A DNA stretch of 35,280 nt from positions 1-35,280 of IMG/VR virus record IMGVR_UViG_3300047548_000280; one strand, given 5' to 3'. The notes beneath the pieces are model-generated. The model searched no databases. It was not told the DNA's origin and worked only from the letters and a program-made list of their open reading frames with translations. Positions 1 through 6,470 of this stretch are shown piece by piece. Origin of the DNA: a virus. Position 1 is the stretch's first letter; each line of letters begins with the position of its first letter. The position numbers and the translations under genes are program-made.

Positions 1-186
1 GATTATTATTTAACTCTTATATAAGACATAAGATATAATACAGATAGGTTAACAAGTGATTAAAAATTAGGCAGATGTTAAGTGGGAATTGCGTGGTGCA
101 TCATTACTTGACTATCACACTCAGGTATTACATATATGCCAAACAGCATATTGACAGCATAACCTATTGAATAGCAATTAAAATCT
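1..186. other. Intergenic, left part of the control region
   Basis: There is no supportable ORF here. The stretch is AT-rich, with a TATAAT-like element at 34-39 and a TTGACA at 151-156, but neither has a good partner element at the right spacing. If the molecule is circular, this sequence continues the AT-only tract at 35232-35280 and leads into the DnaA boxes. It would then lie inside the origin region. Confidence 0.5.
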
Positions 187-237
187 TGTGGATAACTCTG
201 TGCATAACTTGTGGATAAAAAATCAAAATTATCCACA
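187..237. other. DnaA box cluster, putative replication origin
   Basis: Three perfect copies of the bacterial DnaA 9-mer TTATCCACA lie here: 187-195 and 210-218 (both on the minus strand, reading TGTGGATAA on plus) and 229-237 (plus strand). A fourth site at 199-207 reads TGTGCATAA, which fits the relaxed consensus TTATNCACA. The first three starts are spaced 12 and 11 bp, close to one helical turn, as in bacterial oriC arrays. AT-rich DNA lies on both sides (330-383 here, and 35232-35280 if circular), which could be the unwinding element. Another perfect box is at 35014-35022. That this is the phage origin is inference. The boxes themselves are read directly. Confidence 0.75.
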
Positions 238-384
238 GCAAAAAACGATTATTTTTAGGGGGTTAATACCTTGATATTGAAAAAAGCAATAATGCAAAAT
301 AAAGCGATTATGCAAGTTTTAGAGGGATATAACTAGAATTTATTACTCTTAATATTTATATAAAAAAATAATATTAAAAAAGTG

Positions 385-412
385 TTGCATTGTTTTTAGA
401 GTATGCTATTAT
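385..412 (+). promoter_or_regulatory. Sigma70-like promoter for the structured RNA and early genes
   Basis: The -35 element is TTGCAT (385-390), the spacer is 16 bp, and the -10 is TATTAT (407-412). It is preceded by TG in the extended -10 position, so the string reads TATGCTATTAT. This closely matches the TATGCTATAAT of the two late promoters. The predicted start, about 6-7 nt downstream (418-419), coincides with the first paired base of the RNA. Confidence 0.7.
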
Positions 413-418
413 TTAATC

Positions 419-699
419 ATGTTGTAAGCAATTGGCTAGCAGTAAAAAACCTAGCTTTACACGTTGCCACAGGCGGCTGGATAAGTAAAGCCAAACTAGA
501 ATCAAGCCTACAACATCTAAGCATAGCGGTGAAAATAGGGGCTAAAATAGCCTGTGGATATTCCCGAAGATAATCATACTAGCTTAGAATGTCAAAGCCT
601 AAAGGCGTTAGCTATTGTGCTATGGTGTCCAGAAAGGTGTCGCACAGGTTTTTATACTTTCGCTGATTAGGCTTTGGCTAAACCCAAAGGGTTTTTTTT
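419..699 (+). ncRNA. Structured non-coding RNA, three helical domains plus terminator, family not recognised
   Basis: No reading frame fits: the ATG at 419 is followed by a stop two codons later. By hand I find three consecutive closed domains. Domain 1 is closed by 8 perfect pairs, 419-426 with 509-516, extended by 428-429/506-507. It contains a 7-bp perfect stem (454-460/485-491) that holds a 6-bp stem with a triloop (463-468/472-477). Domain 2 is closed by 517-522 plus 524-526 paired with 579-587, with A523 bulged, and contains GGCTA-AAA-TAGCC (540-552). Domain 3 is closed by 12 pairs, 591-602 with 667-678 including one G-U, and contains 616-620/642-646. A terminator follows at once. The promoter start and the terminator fit the helix ends almost to the base. 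The function is unknown. It could be a stand-alone RNA, or an early-operon leader acting by attenuation or antitermination. I recognise no B12, glutamine or other riboswitch box, no tmRNA and no RNase P core. Confidence 0.75.
681..699 (+). terminator. Rho-independent terminator ending the structured RNA
   Basis: A short stem AACCC-AAA-GGGTT (681-693) runs straight into further T residues, so that 692-699 is eight T in a row. It lies between the 385-412 promoter and the first protein gene at 743. Early-gene transcription from that promoter would therefore have to read through it. Confidence 0.75.
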
Positions 700-742
700 A
701 GAATCTTTTGGCTTTAGTCAACACTTAAGAAAGGGCTTTTTT

Positions 743-1132
743 ATGTATAAAACATATGATGAAATGAGGCGTATCGCTGTCAAATATTACAATGATATGA
801 ATTTTTGCACGGTGATTGCTTTGGCGGTTTGTTGTAATGTTGGAATAGGCAAGGCTTACCATACAATGAAACGTTTGGGGCGCAAAGATAGGCAAGGCGC
901 AAAATATGGCACAATCCATAAAGCAATTGTTGAATTGGGATATACTCATAAAACAATAGATGGGTTATATAATAAACAAGTAAAATCTTTGCCAAACCTT
1001 TTACCTAGCAAGGGGCTTTTTATGGTTCATGTTCGGGGTCATGTTTTAGCGGTTCGTGATGGTAAAATATTAGATTGGACAGAGGGCAGGGCGCACAGAA
1101 TTTTAACAGCCTATGAAATAGTCAAAGCATAG
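743..1132 (+). CDS. Possible papain-fold (C39-like) cysteine peptidase domain protein
   Basis: This is the first protein gene after the structured RNA, 129 aa. I chose the ATG at 743 because GAAAGGG lies about 10 nt upstream. A longer open frame starting at a TTG would run into the terminator hairpin. The order of residues resembles small papain-fold (C39-like) peptidases: a Cys near the N-terminus in a hydrophobic helix (C22 in NFCTVIALAV), a His in a beta-hairpin (H100 in VRGHVLAVRDGK), and an Asp on the next strand (D111 in ILDW). In phages such proteins are usually of unknown role. The assignment rests on spacing and motif shape only. No signal peptide is seen. Confidence 0.45.
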   Translation: MYKTYDEMRRIAVKYYNDMNFCTVIALAVCCNVGIGKAYHTMKRLGRKDRQGAKYGTIHKAIVELGYTHKTIDGLYNKQVKSLPNLLPSKGLFMVHVRGHVLAVRDGKILDWTEGRAHRILTAYEIVKA

Positions 1133-1141
1133 AATTACAGG

Positions 1142-1178
1142 GAAAGCCTAGCAATAGGTTTTCTCGGTAATTTTACCG
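1142..1178 (+). other. Two adjacent RNA hairpins in the gap after the first early gene
   Basis: Stem one is 1142-1150 paired with 1155-1163: nine pairs including one G-U, capped by the GNRA tetraloop GCAA. Stem two is CGGTAA (1165-1170) with TTACCG (1173-1178). Only one base separates them and no T-run follows, so this does not look like an ordinary terminator. It could be an mRNA processing or stability element. Confidence 0.5.
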
Positions 1179-1202
1179 ATACTAAATAGGAAAGGGTTTA
1201 TT

Positions 1203-1445
1203 ATGAGTAAATATTTTAAGCAAGTTAAATTGTTAACTGATTTAGGAATTAGCTATTATGATTTTGGCACTATCAAAGAAGATAATAAGAAAACTCATGA
1301 TTTTTATCAGACTGATAGAATTACAGAAAAACAAAAATATGAGTTAGAATTAAAAGGGGTTGAAGTTTTAACAAGTTTTAAAGAATATGCACCGGAATTA
1401 AAATCAGCTTTAATATGCTTTCCAGTAAAAATGAAAGGGGTATAA
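1203..1445 (+). CDS. Hypothetical small early protein
   Basis: An 80 aa basic and aromatic protein with no motif I recognise and no membrane segment. The start is well marked by AGGAAAGGG about 8 nt before the ATG. It ends one base before the next gene, so the two are probably translated from one message. It is the first member of the run of tiny ORFs that share a similar leader. In phages such genes often encode host-takeover proteins, but nothing here shows that directly. Confidence 0.65.
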   Translation: MSKYFKQVKLLTDLGISYYDFGTIKEDNKKTHDFYQTDRITEKQKYELELKGVEVLTSFKEYAPELKSALICFPVKMKGV

Positions 1446-1446
1446 A

Positions 1447-1671
1447 ATGAAACTTAAAACGAAAATGCACAAAGCTACAGAAAAAGCATTAAAATCTATT
1501 CCTGATATTTATAGTTTTAAAATCTACCCTGAATTTTTTAAGCCTGAGGGTGAGATAATCACACAAAGCATTGACAAGGGATATTTTAAAGTAGATATAA
1601 ATGATAGCGAAACTAGAATTAAAATTAATTTCCAATTATTGCCTTATGATGATATTATTATTAACCTGTAA
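1447..1671 (+). CDS. Hypothetical small early protein
   Basis: 74 aa, Lys/Ile-rich, with a basic N-terminus (KLKTKMHKATEKALKS) followed by a stretch that looks like alternating beta strands. The ribosome site GAAAGGGGT lies just inside the end of the preceding gene, so translation is likely coupled. I recognise no family. Confidence 0.6.
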   Translation: MKLKTKMHKATEKALKSIPDIYSFKIYPEFFKPEGEIITQSIDKGYFKVDINDSETRIKINFQLLPYDDIIINL

Positions 1672-1695
1672 TTTAATTTTTAAAAGGGGTTTAAA

Positions 1696-1884
1696 ATGAA
1701 TTATTCTGTTGATTATATGCTTGACAATGAAATGGCAATAAATTATTTTGTTTTTGAGCATGAAGCAAAGCATTTTGCTGTTGATATTGCTTATGAGGGG
1801 TTCAATCCTGTAATTTGTGAATTTGGTAAGATTATAGGTAAAATTGAAACTTTCGGGAATTGTAAGGCTTTTGTTTATATTTAA
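1696..1884 (+). CDS. Hypothetical small early protein
   Basis: 62 aa, acidic and aromatic. It is preceded by the recurrent leader AAAAGGGGTTTAAAATG, which also precedes the gene at 1897 and, with one base changed, the gene at 3308. I recognise no motif. The C-terminal part (VICEFGKIIGKIETFG) looks like a beta-hairpin. Confidence 0.55.
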   Translation: MNYSVDYMLDNEMAINYFVFEHEAKHFAVDIAYEGFNPVICEFGKIIGKIETFGNCKAFVYI

Positions 1885-1896
1885 AAGGGGTTTAAA

Positions 1897-2052
1897 ATGA
1901 GAAACAATTTAATAGATATTTACCTAGATTTTTGGAATAACTATCTCACTGTTGCACGCTTTGCAGAAGTGAATGGATTGCATATTGATGAAGCAGAAAC
2001 GCTTATAAATTTATGCCGTCATGTTTATATTACAAATCACCCTGAAGCGTGA
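1897..2052 (+). CDS. Hypothetical small phage protein, helical
   Basis: 51 aa. It carries the pattern YLDFWNNYLTVARFAEVNGL followed by an acidic helix and a Cys/His-containing end. I recall the pattern (aromatic, NN, LTV, FAE, G-L) from many small phage proteins of unknown role. The SD-leader matches that of the previous gene. A 78-base gap follows before the next gene. Confidence 0.6.
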   Translation: MRNNLIDIYLDFWNNYLTVARFAEVNGLHIDEAETLINLCRHVYITNHPEA

Positions 2053-2130
2053 TAAATTTGCAAGTGAAGCATATTTATAATAGAGTATGCTTTGCTGGCA
2101 ATTTTGCCAATAACCGAGAGGGGTTTTATT

Positions 2131-2445
2131 ATGTATCAATCAATAGATTTTTGTGGTTTTCGTATGGCATTTGATAATGCCGGTAGAAGTAAGCAATTCA
2201 GTTTTGAAGCTCAAAAAATAATTTTCGATTTTATAGAAGATTATGAACGCGACACAGGCGAACAAGATGAATTAGATGTTATAGCTTTATGCTGTGATAT
2301 TAGCGAGATGACTGAAACAGAAGTAAGAGAATATTACAATATTGCAAGCGATAGGGCTGTAAGTGAATATTTAGAAAATCGCACTATGCTTTTGGGTTTC
2401 TTTGATGGAAAAGATGAAACTGTTTATGTATTTTATAACTTTTAA
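2131..2445 (+). CDS. Conserved phage hypothetical protein
   Basis: 104 aa. I chose the ATG at 2131 because GAGAGGGG lies 7-8 nt upstream; an in-frame TTG further up lacks such a site. The core FSFEAQKIIFDFIEDYERDTG, then acidic residues and LDVIALCCDISE, resembles a protein shared by many phages and plasmids whose function is not established, as far as I know. It is strongly acidic, probably soluble, and mixed alpha/beta. An adjacent Cys-Cys pair sits in the hydrophobic LDVIALCC segment. Confidence 0.6.
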   Translation: MYQSIDFCGFRMAFDNAGRSKQFSFEAQKIIFDFIEDYERDTGEQDELDVIALCCDISEMTETEVREYYNIASDRAVSEYLENRTMLLGFFDGKDETVYVFYNF

Positions 2446-2459
2446 TTTAGGGGTAGAAA

Positions 2460-2639
2460 ATGGAATTAATAGAAATTAAAAATCAGCTTAAAAAACTAGA
2501 GGCTAACAAAGTTAAGATTGAAAAGTTAATGCGAAAGCCTGAGGGCAAAATGCTACAAATTGCTTGGCTTAATGTAGATGCTGAGATTGCTGAATTACAA
2601 TCTTTAATTGATAATTGCGAATTTTCTGTAGAGGGATAA
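2460..2639 (+). CDS. Small coiled-coil protein
   Basis: 59 aa, almost entirely predicted amphipathic helix. A Lys/Leu/Glu heptad pattern begins at residue 2 (ELIEIKNQLKKLEANKVKIE) and a second acidic helix follows. The SD is TTTAGGGG about 9 nt upstream. The function is unknown. A DNA-mimic or adaptor role would be guesswork. Confidence 0.55.
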   Translation: MELIEIKNQLKKLEANKVKIEKLMRKPEGKMLQIAWLNVDAEIAELQSLIDNCEFSVEG

Positions 2640-2641
2640 TC

Positions 2642-2746
2642 ATGCTTAATTTTATCTTTGACAATCTTATTTATTTTGTTATTATTGCATTAATGGTTTT
2701 TTTCAGTTATGCTTTAAACTATGCTGTCGCATACAGCAATTTTTAA
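2642..2746 (+). CDS. 34 aa single-pass membrane protein
   Basis: It follows the previous stop after two bases, and GAGGG lies at a proper distance. The whole protein is one hydrophobic segment (about residues 8-24, FDNLIYFVIIALMVFFS) with a short polar tail. It is an early membrane peptide. Tiny early phage membrane proteins can act in superinfection exclusion or membrane disturbance, but that is inference. Confidence 0.5.
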   Translation: MLNFIFDNLIYFVIIALMVFFSYALNYAVAYSNF

Positions 2747-2762
2747 TTAGAAAGGGTTTATT

Positions 2763-2912
2763 ATGAAGCATTATCAAATATGGGCGAGTGGGTTTTCTTA
2801 TTGTTTTAATGAATATGCCAGAAGTAAAAAACAAGCGAGAATCCAATTTTTAAAAAAATTTGAATTAGATACTATTCCGAAATGGTGGGTTATTTTACAA
2901 AAGTTTAATTAA
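2763..2912 (+). CDS. Hypothetical small basic protein
   Basis: 49 aa, rich in Lys/Arg and aromatics, with WW near the C-terminus. The leader AGAAAGGGTTTATTATG nearly repeats the one before the gene at 1203. The pattern YARSKKQARIQFLKKF suggests a basic amphipathic helix. I recognise no family. Confidence 0.5.
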   Translation: MKHYQIWASGFSYCFNEYARSKKQARIQFLKKFELDTIPKWWVILQKFN

Positions 2913-2924
2913 AGGGAGTTAATC

Positions 2925-3035
2925 ATGGGCGAGATACACGCATGGCAATTTGCATTATTACAGCATTTCCGTTATTATAATTGCTTGGAAATTGAATTTC
3001 ACAATACAGATTATTTTGAGAACAGAAAGGTGTAA
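2925..3035 (+). CDS. 36 aa hypothetical protein
   Basis: A short ORF with GGGAG 6-7 nt before its ATG. It ends one base before the next gene. It is aromatic and His-rich (FHN, QHFRYYN). The good ribosome site and the packing between neighbours are the only support that it is real. Confidence 0.45.
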   Translation: MGEIHAWQFALLQHFRYYNCLEIEFHNTDYFENRKV

Positions 3036-3036
3036 A

Positions 3037-3279
3037 ATGATAGAACTTAAACCGATGGGCAACAATAAAACTTTGTTAATCGTTAATGGCATGAAGGTGT
3101 TATTCAGCTATAAAACGCCAGTTGCTTGCGAAATAGGCTTGCAATATTACAAAACAAATAAGAAGTTTTCAAAGACAACAACAAAGCATATTAATACTTG
3201 GCTTGATGGTGTAAAAGCAGAAGAAAAGAATCAAGAGTTTTTTGATGGTTTAGTTATGCGGTTTAATTTAGGTGAATAG
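3037..3279 (+). CDS. Conserved phage hypothetical protein (possibly DUF8033-like)
   Basis: 80 aa. The start at 3037 follows GAAAGGTG. The pattern NKTLLIVNGMKVLFSYKTPV, then a Lys-rich turn, FSKTTTKHINTWLDG and a short acidic helix matches a small phage family I know from many tailed phages. It has no experimental role I can name, and the DUF number is from memory. It is probably a small beta-sheet protein with a C-terminal helix. Confidence 0.6.
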   Translation: MIELKPMGNNKTLLIVNGMKVLFSYKTPVACEIGLQYYKTNKKFSKTTTKHINTWLDGVKAEEKNQEFFDGLVMRFNLGE

Positions 3280-3307
3280 TTTTTAACAAAACTGAAAGGG
3301 GTTTAAA

Positions 3308-3484
3308 ATGGCTAAATATAAAGTTATAGCTAGTGAATTAGTTTATTCAACAATTATTATTGAAGCAGAAAACGAAAATGAAGCAATAGAAAAGGCATTT
3401 TTGGCAGACTATCGCTTTTGGGAAAATGGGGACTCTGATTTTCAGATAGACAAAGCAATTTTATTAAATGAGGGCGAATCATGA
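3308..3484 (+). CDS. Hypothetical small early protein
   Basis: 58 aa, acidic, with a beta-alpha pattern: YKVIASELVYSTIIIEAENE, then a helix NEAIEKAFL. The leader is the recurrent GAAAGGGGTTTAAAATG. The stop overlaps the next start (ATGA at 3481), so translation is probably coupled. I recognise no defined function. Confidence 0.6.
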   Translation: MAKYKVIASELVYSTIIIEAENENEAIEKAFLADYRFWENGDSDFQIDKAILLNEGES

Positions 3485-3645
3485 AACTAGGCAAAGCATT
3501 TAGACTTATAAGCGAAAAGGATTTATACATTAATCGTGAAGCGTATGACGAAACTTTTTATAATCGTGAGAATAGGATTAGCATGACAGCATTAATTATT
3601 ATCTGTATTATTATTGCATTACTTATCTATTCTGCTTGGTGGTAA
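3481..3645 (+). CDS. Small C-terminally anchored membrane protein
   Basis: 54 aa. A charged N-terminal part of about 34 residues is followed by one very hydrophobic segment (TALIIICIIIALLIYSAWW) that ends the protein. That is the layout of a tail-anchored inner-membrane protein. Its start overlaps the preceding stop. It is the second tiny membrane protein of the early block. The role is unknown. Confidence 0.6.
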   Translation: MKLGKAFRLISEKDLYINREAYDETFYNRENRISMTALIIICIIIALLIYSAWW

Positions 3646-3685
3646 TTGAATATAATATTTTATTTACTTATCGGAGTATATTAAA

Positions 3686-3844
3686 TTGCTAAGGCACTAT
3701 AGAATAGTTTTATACATGACATTAAACGAAGATGACGCTGATTTTATTGTTCCAATGATAGAGGGCAATTTACAAGAGGGCGAAACTTTGGAATATTGTC
3801 ATATTGAAGAATTTATACCTAAAGAAAAGGAATTTTTGTCATGA
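3686..3844 (+). CDS. Hypothetical small acidic protein, TTG start
   Basis: 52 aa from TTG at 3686, supported by CGGAG 9-10 nt upstream. An ATG at 3716 would give 42 aa without a good ribosome site and would cut off the first strand (HYRIVLYMTL). The rest is acidic: EDDADFIVPMIEGNLQEGE, then an EF/IPKEKE end. Its stop overlaps the next ATG. The family is widespread in phages as small unknown proteins, as far as I recall. Confidence 0.5.
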   Translation: MLRHYRIVLYMTLNEDDADFIVPMIEGNLQEGETLEYCHIEEFIPKEKEFLS

Positions 3845-4104
3845 GTTATCATTTAACAGACACAAATCATTTATTAAGAATTGCAAGAGATAGAGATTTA
3901 GACGATTTTACAAGGGCTGTTGTTGAGAGATTAGACGATTATGACAGACGATTGAAGGAATTAGACGAAATTCTAGACCATTTTTATTTACATTCTGACC
4001 CTAGCTTATTGCAATATGAATTAGAAAAAATTCTGGCAGACATTGAACAATATAAAATAGAAAATGCAGAATTAAGAGCTGAAATTGATAGTTTGAAAGG
4101 GTAA
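3841..4104 (+). CDS. Acidic coiled-coil protein
   Basis: 87 aa, with long helices rich in Asp/Arg/Leu at residues 10-45 (RDLDDFTRAVVERLDDYDRR) and 55-87. It overlaps the previous stop by ATGA and ends two bases before the next gene. It is a soluble helical protein. No catalytic motif is visible. Its position just ahead of the primase suggests an early or replication role, but that is inference. Confidence 0.6.
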   Translation: MSYHLTDTNHLLRIARDRDLDDFTRAVVERLDDYDRRLKELDEILDHFYLHSDPSLLQYELEKILADIEQYKIENAELRAEIDSLKG

Positions 4105-4106
4105 TT

Positions 4107-4289
4107 ATGCACTGTTTAGCTTGTAATTGTGAATTGACAGACATTGAAGCGACTAGAAAAGACACACATGGAAAATTTCTTGACCTTTGCTCATTCTGTT
4201 ATTATGAAATTAAAAACGATGTTGCAATTAGCAACAATTTTGACTTAAACATTGTTGAAACTGAACAATCACCAATGGAAGAAGATTAA
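4107..4289 (+). CDS. Small zinc-finger protein next to primase
   Basis: 60 aa. The cysteines form two close sets: C3, C6 and C8 in MHCLACNC, and C28 and C31 in LCSFC. This suggests one bound zinc. The linker TRKDTHGKFLDLCSFC resembles small proteins found directly before the primase in several podoviruses. The gene lies two bases from each neighbour, so it is surely part of the same operon. Confidence 0.65.
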   Translation: MHCLACNCELTDIEATRKDTHGKFLDLCSFCYYEIKNDVAISNNFDLNIVETEQSPMEED

Positions 4290-4291
4290 TC

Positions 4292-4978
4292 ATGGCATTT
4301 TTAGGACACCACCCATGCCCAAGTTGCAATTCACGCAATAATTTAGGTGAATGGGATAATGGTTTTTATTGTTTTGGTTGCGGTTATCGCAAAATCAAAA
4401 GAGATTTAAGCCGATTTAAGCCAGTTTCTACTGAAAAGGTAATGGATGGTATCACTTTGACTAAAAACTTGCCAAAAACCGCCTTAAAATGGCTTTTAGG
4501 GTATAATTTAACACAAAATGAGATGGATAGTTTTCATTATGCTCATACAAGGATTATAAAAAATGAAGAAGTTAGCTGTAATTTATTGGTGCTGTATTAT
4601 GATGGCAATTATTGGCTTGCTAGAAACTTTGACGACAATGCGGTTAATAAATATCTATCATCAGGCAACAAGCCATTCATTACCTATGGACAAGGCAACA
4701 TTGCCGTATTTGTGGAAGATATAATCTCAGCTATCAAGGTGGGCAGACAATTTACAGCCATTCCAATGCTTGGTGCTACAATTCCAACAGAGTGGTGGAC
4801 AAAAGTAAAAAACTATGATAAAGTGGTTATTTGGGGTGATAGAGATAAAGCCAAAAACAATGTCATTGCTTCACGCAAGGCAAGAGAGTTAATCGGTAAG
4901 CAGGTGGATTGTATAATCACTGATAAAGACCCAAAGAATTATTCAGATAATGATATATATAATTATATTATTAAATAA
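4292..4978 (+). CDS. DNA primase (zinc ribbon plus TOPRIM)
   Basis: 228 aa, corresponding to the primase half of T7 gp4-like enzymes, here separate from the helicase. The N-terminal zinc ribbon has C9, C12, C27 and C30. A TOPRIM domain follows: the acidic signature VEDIISAIKVGR (141-152), the metal-binding GDRD (182-185), and a final DKDPKNYSDN (211-220). It makes RNA primers at the fork for the phage polymerase. A T7-type fused gp4 would continue into the helicase, but here an AT-only spacer and a new ribosome site intervene. Confidence 0.88.
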   Translation: MAFLGHHPCPSCNSRNNLGEWDNGFYCFGCGYRKIKRDLSRFKPVSTEKVMDGITLTKNLPKTALKWLLGYNLTQNEMDSFHYAHTRIIKNEEVSCNLLVLYYDGNYWLARNFDDNAVNKYLSSGNKPFITYGQGNIAVFVEDIISAIKVGRQFTAIPMLGATIPTEWWTKVKNYDKVVIWGDRDKAKNNVIASRKARELIGKQVDCIITDKDPKNYSDNDIYNYIIK

Positions 4979-5035
4979 TTATATTATTAATTATATATTA
5001 TTATAATTATTTTATTATATATTATTTTAAAACTA
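4968..5035. other. AT-only intergenic tract between primase and helicase genes
   Basis: The last codons of the primase gene and the following gap consist almost entirely of A and T, with runs of TATTATTA type. The composition is very like 35232-35280. It separates two genes that are otherwise closely packed. It could be a secondary DNA-unwinding site; nothing else is recognisable in it. Confidence 0.5.
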
Positions 5036-5055
5036 TTGTAAAGGATTTTTAATAA

Positions 5056-6276
5056 ATGGTTGAACATTCAATATTAAGGCTGTTTGTAGGGAATAATGAC
5101 CTGTATGAAAAATATCATGCGTCATTGAAACTTGACTACATCAGGCAAAACTACCCTGTTTTACATCGCTGTTTTAAATCTTTGCCGGCATCAAGCATGG
5201 AAGTGTTAGAGGCAAACTATCTAGCTAACTACCCTGTTCTTAAAGAGGGAGATAGAGAGGCTGTTAAAAATGTCATCGCTGAGATTAAAGACGCTGAGGC
5301 GACTGTGGATGAAATAATCCCTTACCTAGAAAGCCATTTGGCTCGTGCATGGGCTAGTAATGTTGCATTGATGGCTTTAGATGTTGCAGAGGGCAGATTG
5401 CCAGTTGATAAGCTAGACGAAGTGATTAATGAGAGAGATAGCTCTACAATCATTGAAGCAGAGCAGATTGAATTTGTTAGCACAGACATTGAACAGTTGA
5501 TGTTAGAAGAAAATTTGGAGGGTGGATTGAAGTGGAGACTTAAATGCCTGAATCAATCTTTAGGACCACTACGCAAAGGGAATTTTGGACACATCTTTGC
5601 CCGTGTTGAAACTGGTAAAACTGCTATGTGGGTGTCTGAGGCTACATTTATGGCTACACAGGTAGAAAAGCCAATCCTGATATTCTTTAACGAAGAAGGT
5701 GGCAAGGATGTTGTATTCCGTATGTATAACGCTGTTACCGGTATGACATACATGGAAGTTAGAAACAACATGAAAAGAGCCAAACAGATTTGGGAAGATA
5801 AGATAGGCGACAGGATTAAGTTTGTTGATAACCCTGTTCATGTAGAACGCAAGGTGATGGAACGCACCATAGAGCAAATTGACCCATCATTAATCATTGT
5901 GGACAATATGGACAAGGTGAAAGGGTTTACTGGAGATAGAAAAGACCTGCTGTTGCATGAAATTTACAAGTGGGGTAGAGATATTGCTAAGACACAATGC
6001 CCATTTATCACAGTTGGTCAGGCAGACAGCACTAGCCATAACAGTATGGTGATTGACGAAAGCCAGTTGGCAGATAGTAAAACAGCCAAGCCATCAGAAC
6101 TTGACTTCATTCTAGGAATTGGCAGAATTGACAAAGAAGGCTATGACAATGTAAGATATTTAACGCTGTCAAAGAACAAACTTCGTGGGGATGAAAACAC
6201 CCTAGAGGGGATGCGCCACATGAAAGCCCATCAGGTGATTTTACACCCACATTTATCAATCTATGAGGATGTTTAA
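5056..6276 (+). CDS. Replicative DNA helicase, DnaB/gp4 RecA-type ATPase
   Basis: 406 aa. An N-terminal helical region (1-160) of unclear fold precedes the RecA core. The Walker A motif is ARVETGKT (182-189), an unusual but complete variant of GxxxxGKT. FFNEEG (210-215) matches the H1a-like segment, Walker B is LIIVDNMD (279-286), and a sensor Gln sits in VGQAD (320-324). The basic end of the core, LSKNKLRG, fits the DNA-contact or Arg-finger region. It unwinds the fork together with the separate primase. The ATG follows AAAGGA. Confidence 0.88.
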   Translation: MVEHSILRLFVGNNDLYEKYHASLKLDYIRQNYPVLHRCFKSLPASSMEVLEANYLANYPVLKEGDREAVKNVIAEIKDAEATVDEIIPYLESHLARAWASNVALMALDVAEGRLPVDKLDEVINERDSSTIIEAEQIEFVSTDIEQLMLEENLEGGLKWRLKCLNQSLGPLRKGNFGHIFARVETGKTAMWVSEATFMATQVEKPILIFFNEEGGKDVVFRMYNAVTGMTYMEVRNNMKRAKQIWEDKIGDRIKFVDNPVHVERKVMERTIEQIDPSLIIVDNMDKVKGFTGDRKDLLLHEIYKWGRDIAKTQCPFITVGQADSTSHNSMVIDESQLADSKTAKPSELDFILGIGRIDKEGYDNVRYLTLSKNKLRGDENTLEGMRHMKAHQVILHPHLSIYEDV

Positions 6277-6470
6277 TGGAGATTGTGCTTAAAGATTTGC
6301 CTGTTGAACATGAATTGAGAAATAGACCATTAGCAGGGATGTTTTATTATGTAAAAGGTAGTAAGGTAGCTAGAGAAGTTTTCCCTTCTTTTGGTATTGC
6401 AAAAGTGTGTTATAATCAGTTATCAAAAGTTTGGACAGAACATGACATATTTGTATGGAGAGAAAAATGA
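6276..6470 (+). CDS. Hypothetical small protein
   Basis: 64 aa. It starts at the ATG overlapping the helicase stop (TAATG), so it is probably translated by re-initiation. The composition is basic/aromatic with the pattern LAGMFYYVKGSKVAREVFPSF. I recognise no family. Confidence 0.6.
   Translation: MEIVLKDLPVEHELRNRPLAGMFYYVKGSKVAREVFPSFGIAKVCYNQLSKVWTEHDIFVWREK

Noticed and set aside
151-179. Rightward promoter starting with TTGACA
   Set aside because: The -35 is perfect but the sequence 17 bp downstream is GCAATT, and no better -10 lies within 15-19 bp.
419-699. Cobalamin or glutamine riboswitch, tmRNA or RNase P RNA
   Set aside because: A GCCAC string suggested a B12 switch because of the B12-dependent reductase, but no B12 box or required core is visible and the reductase is 12 kb away. 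The tmRNA and RNase P conserved blocks are also absent.
2058-2091. Promoter before the gene at 2131
   Set aside because: TTGCAA and TATAAT are present but only 12 bp apart. The 11-mer TAGAGTATGCT shared with 397-407 is interesting but not enough.
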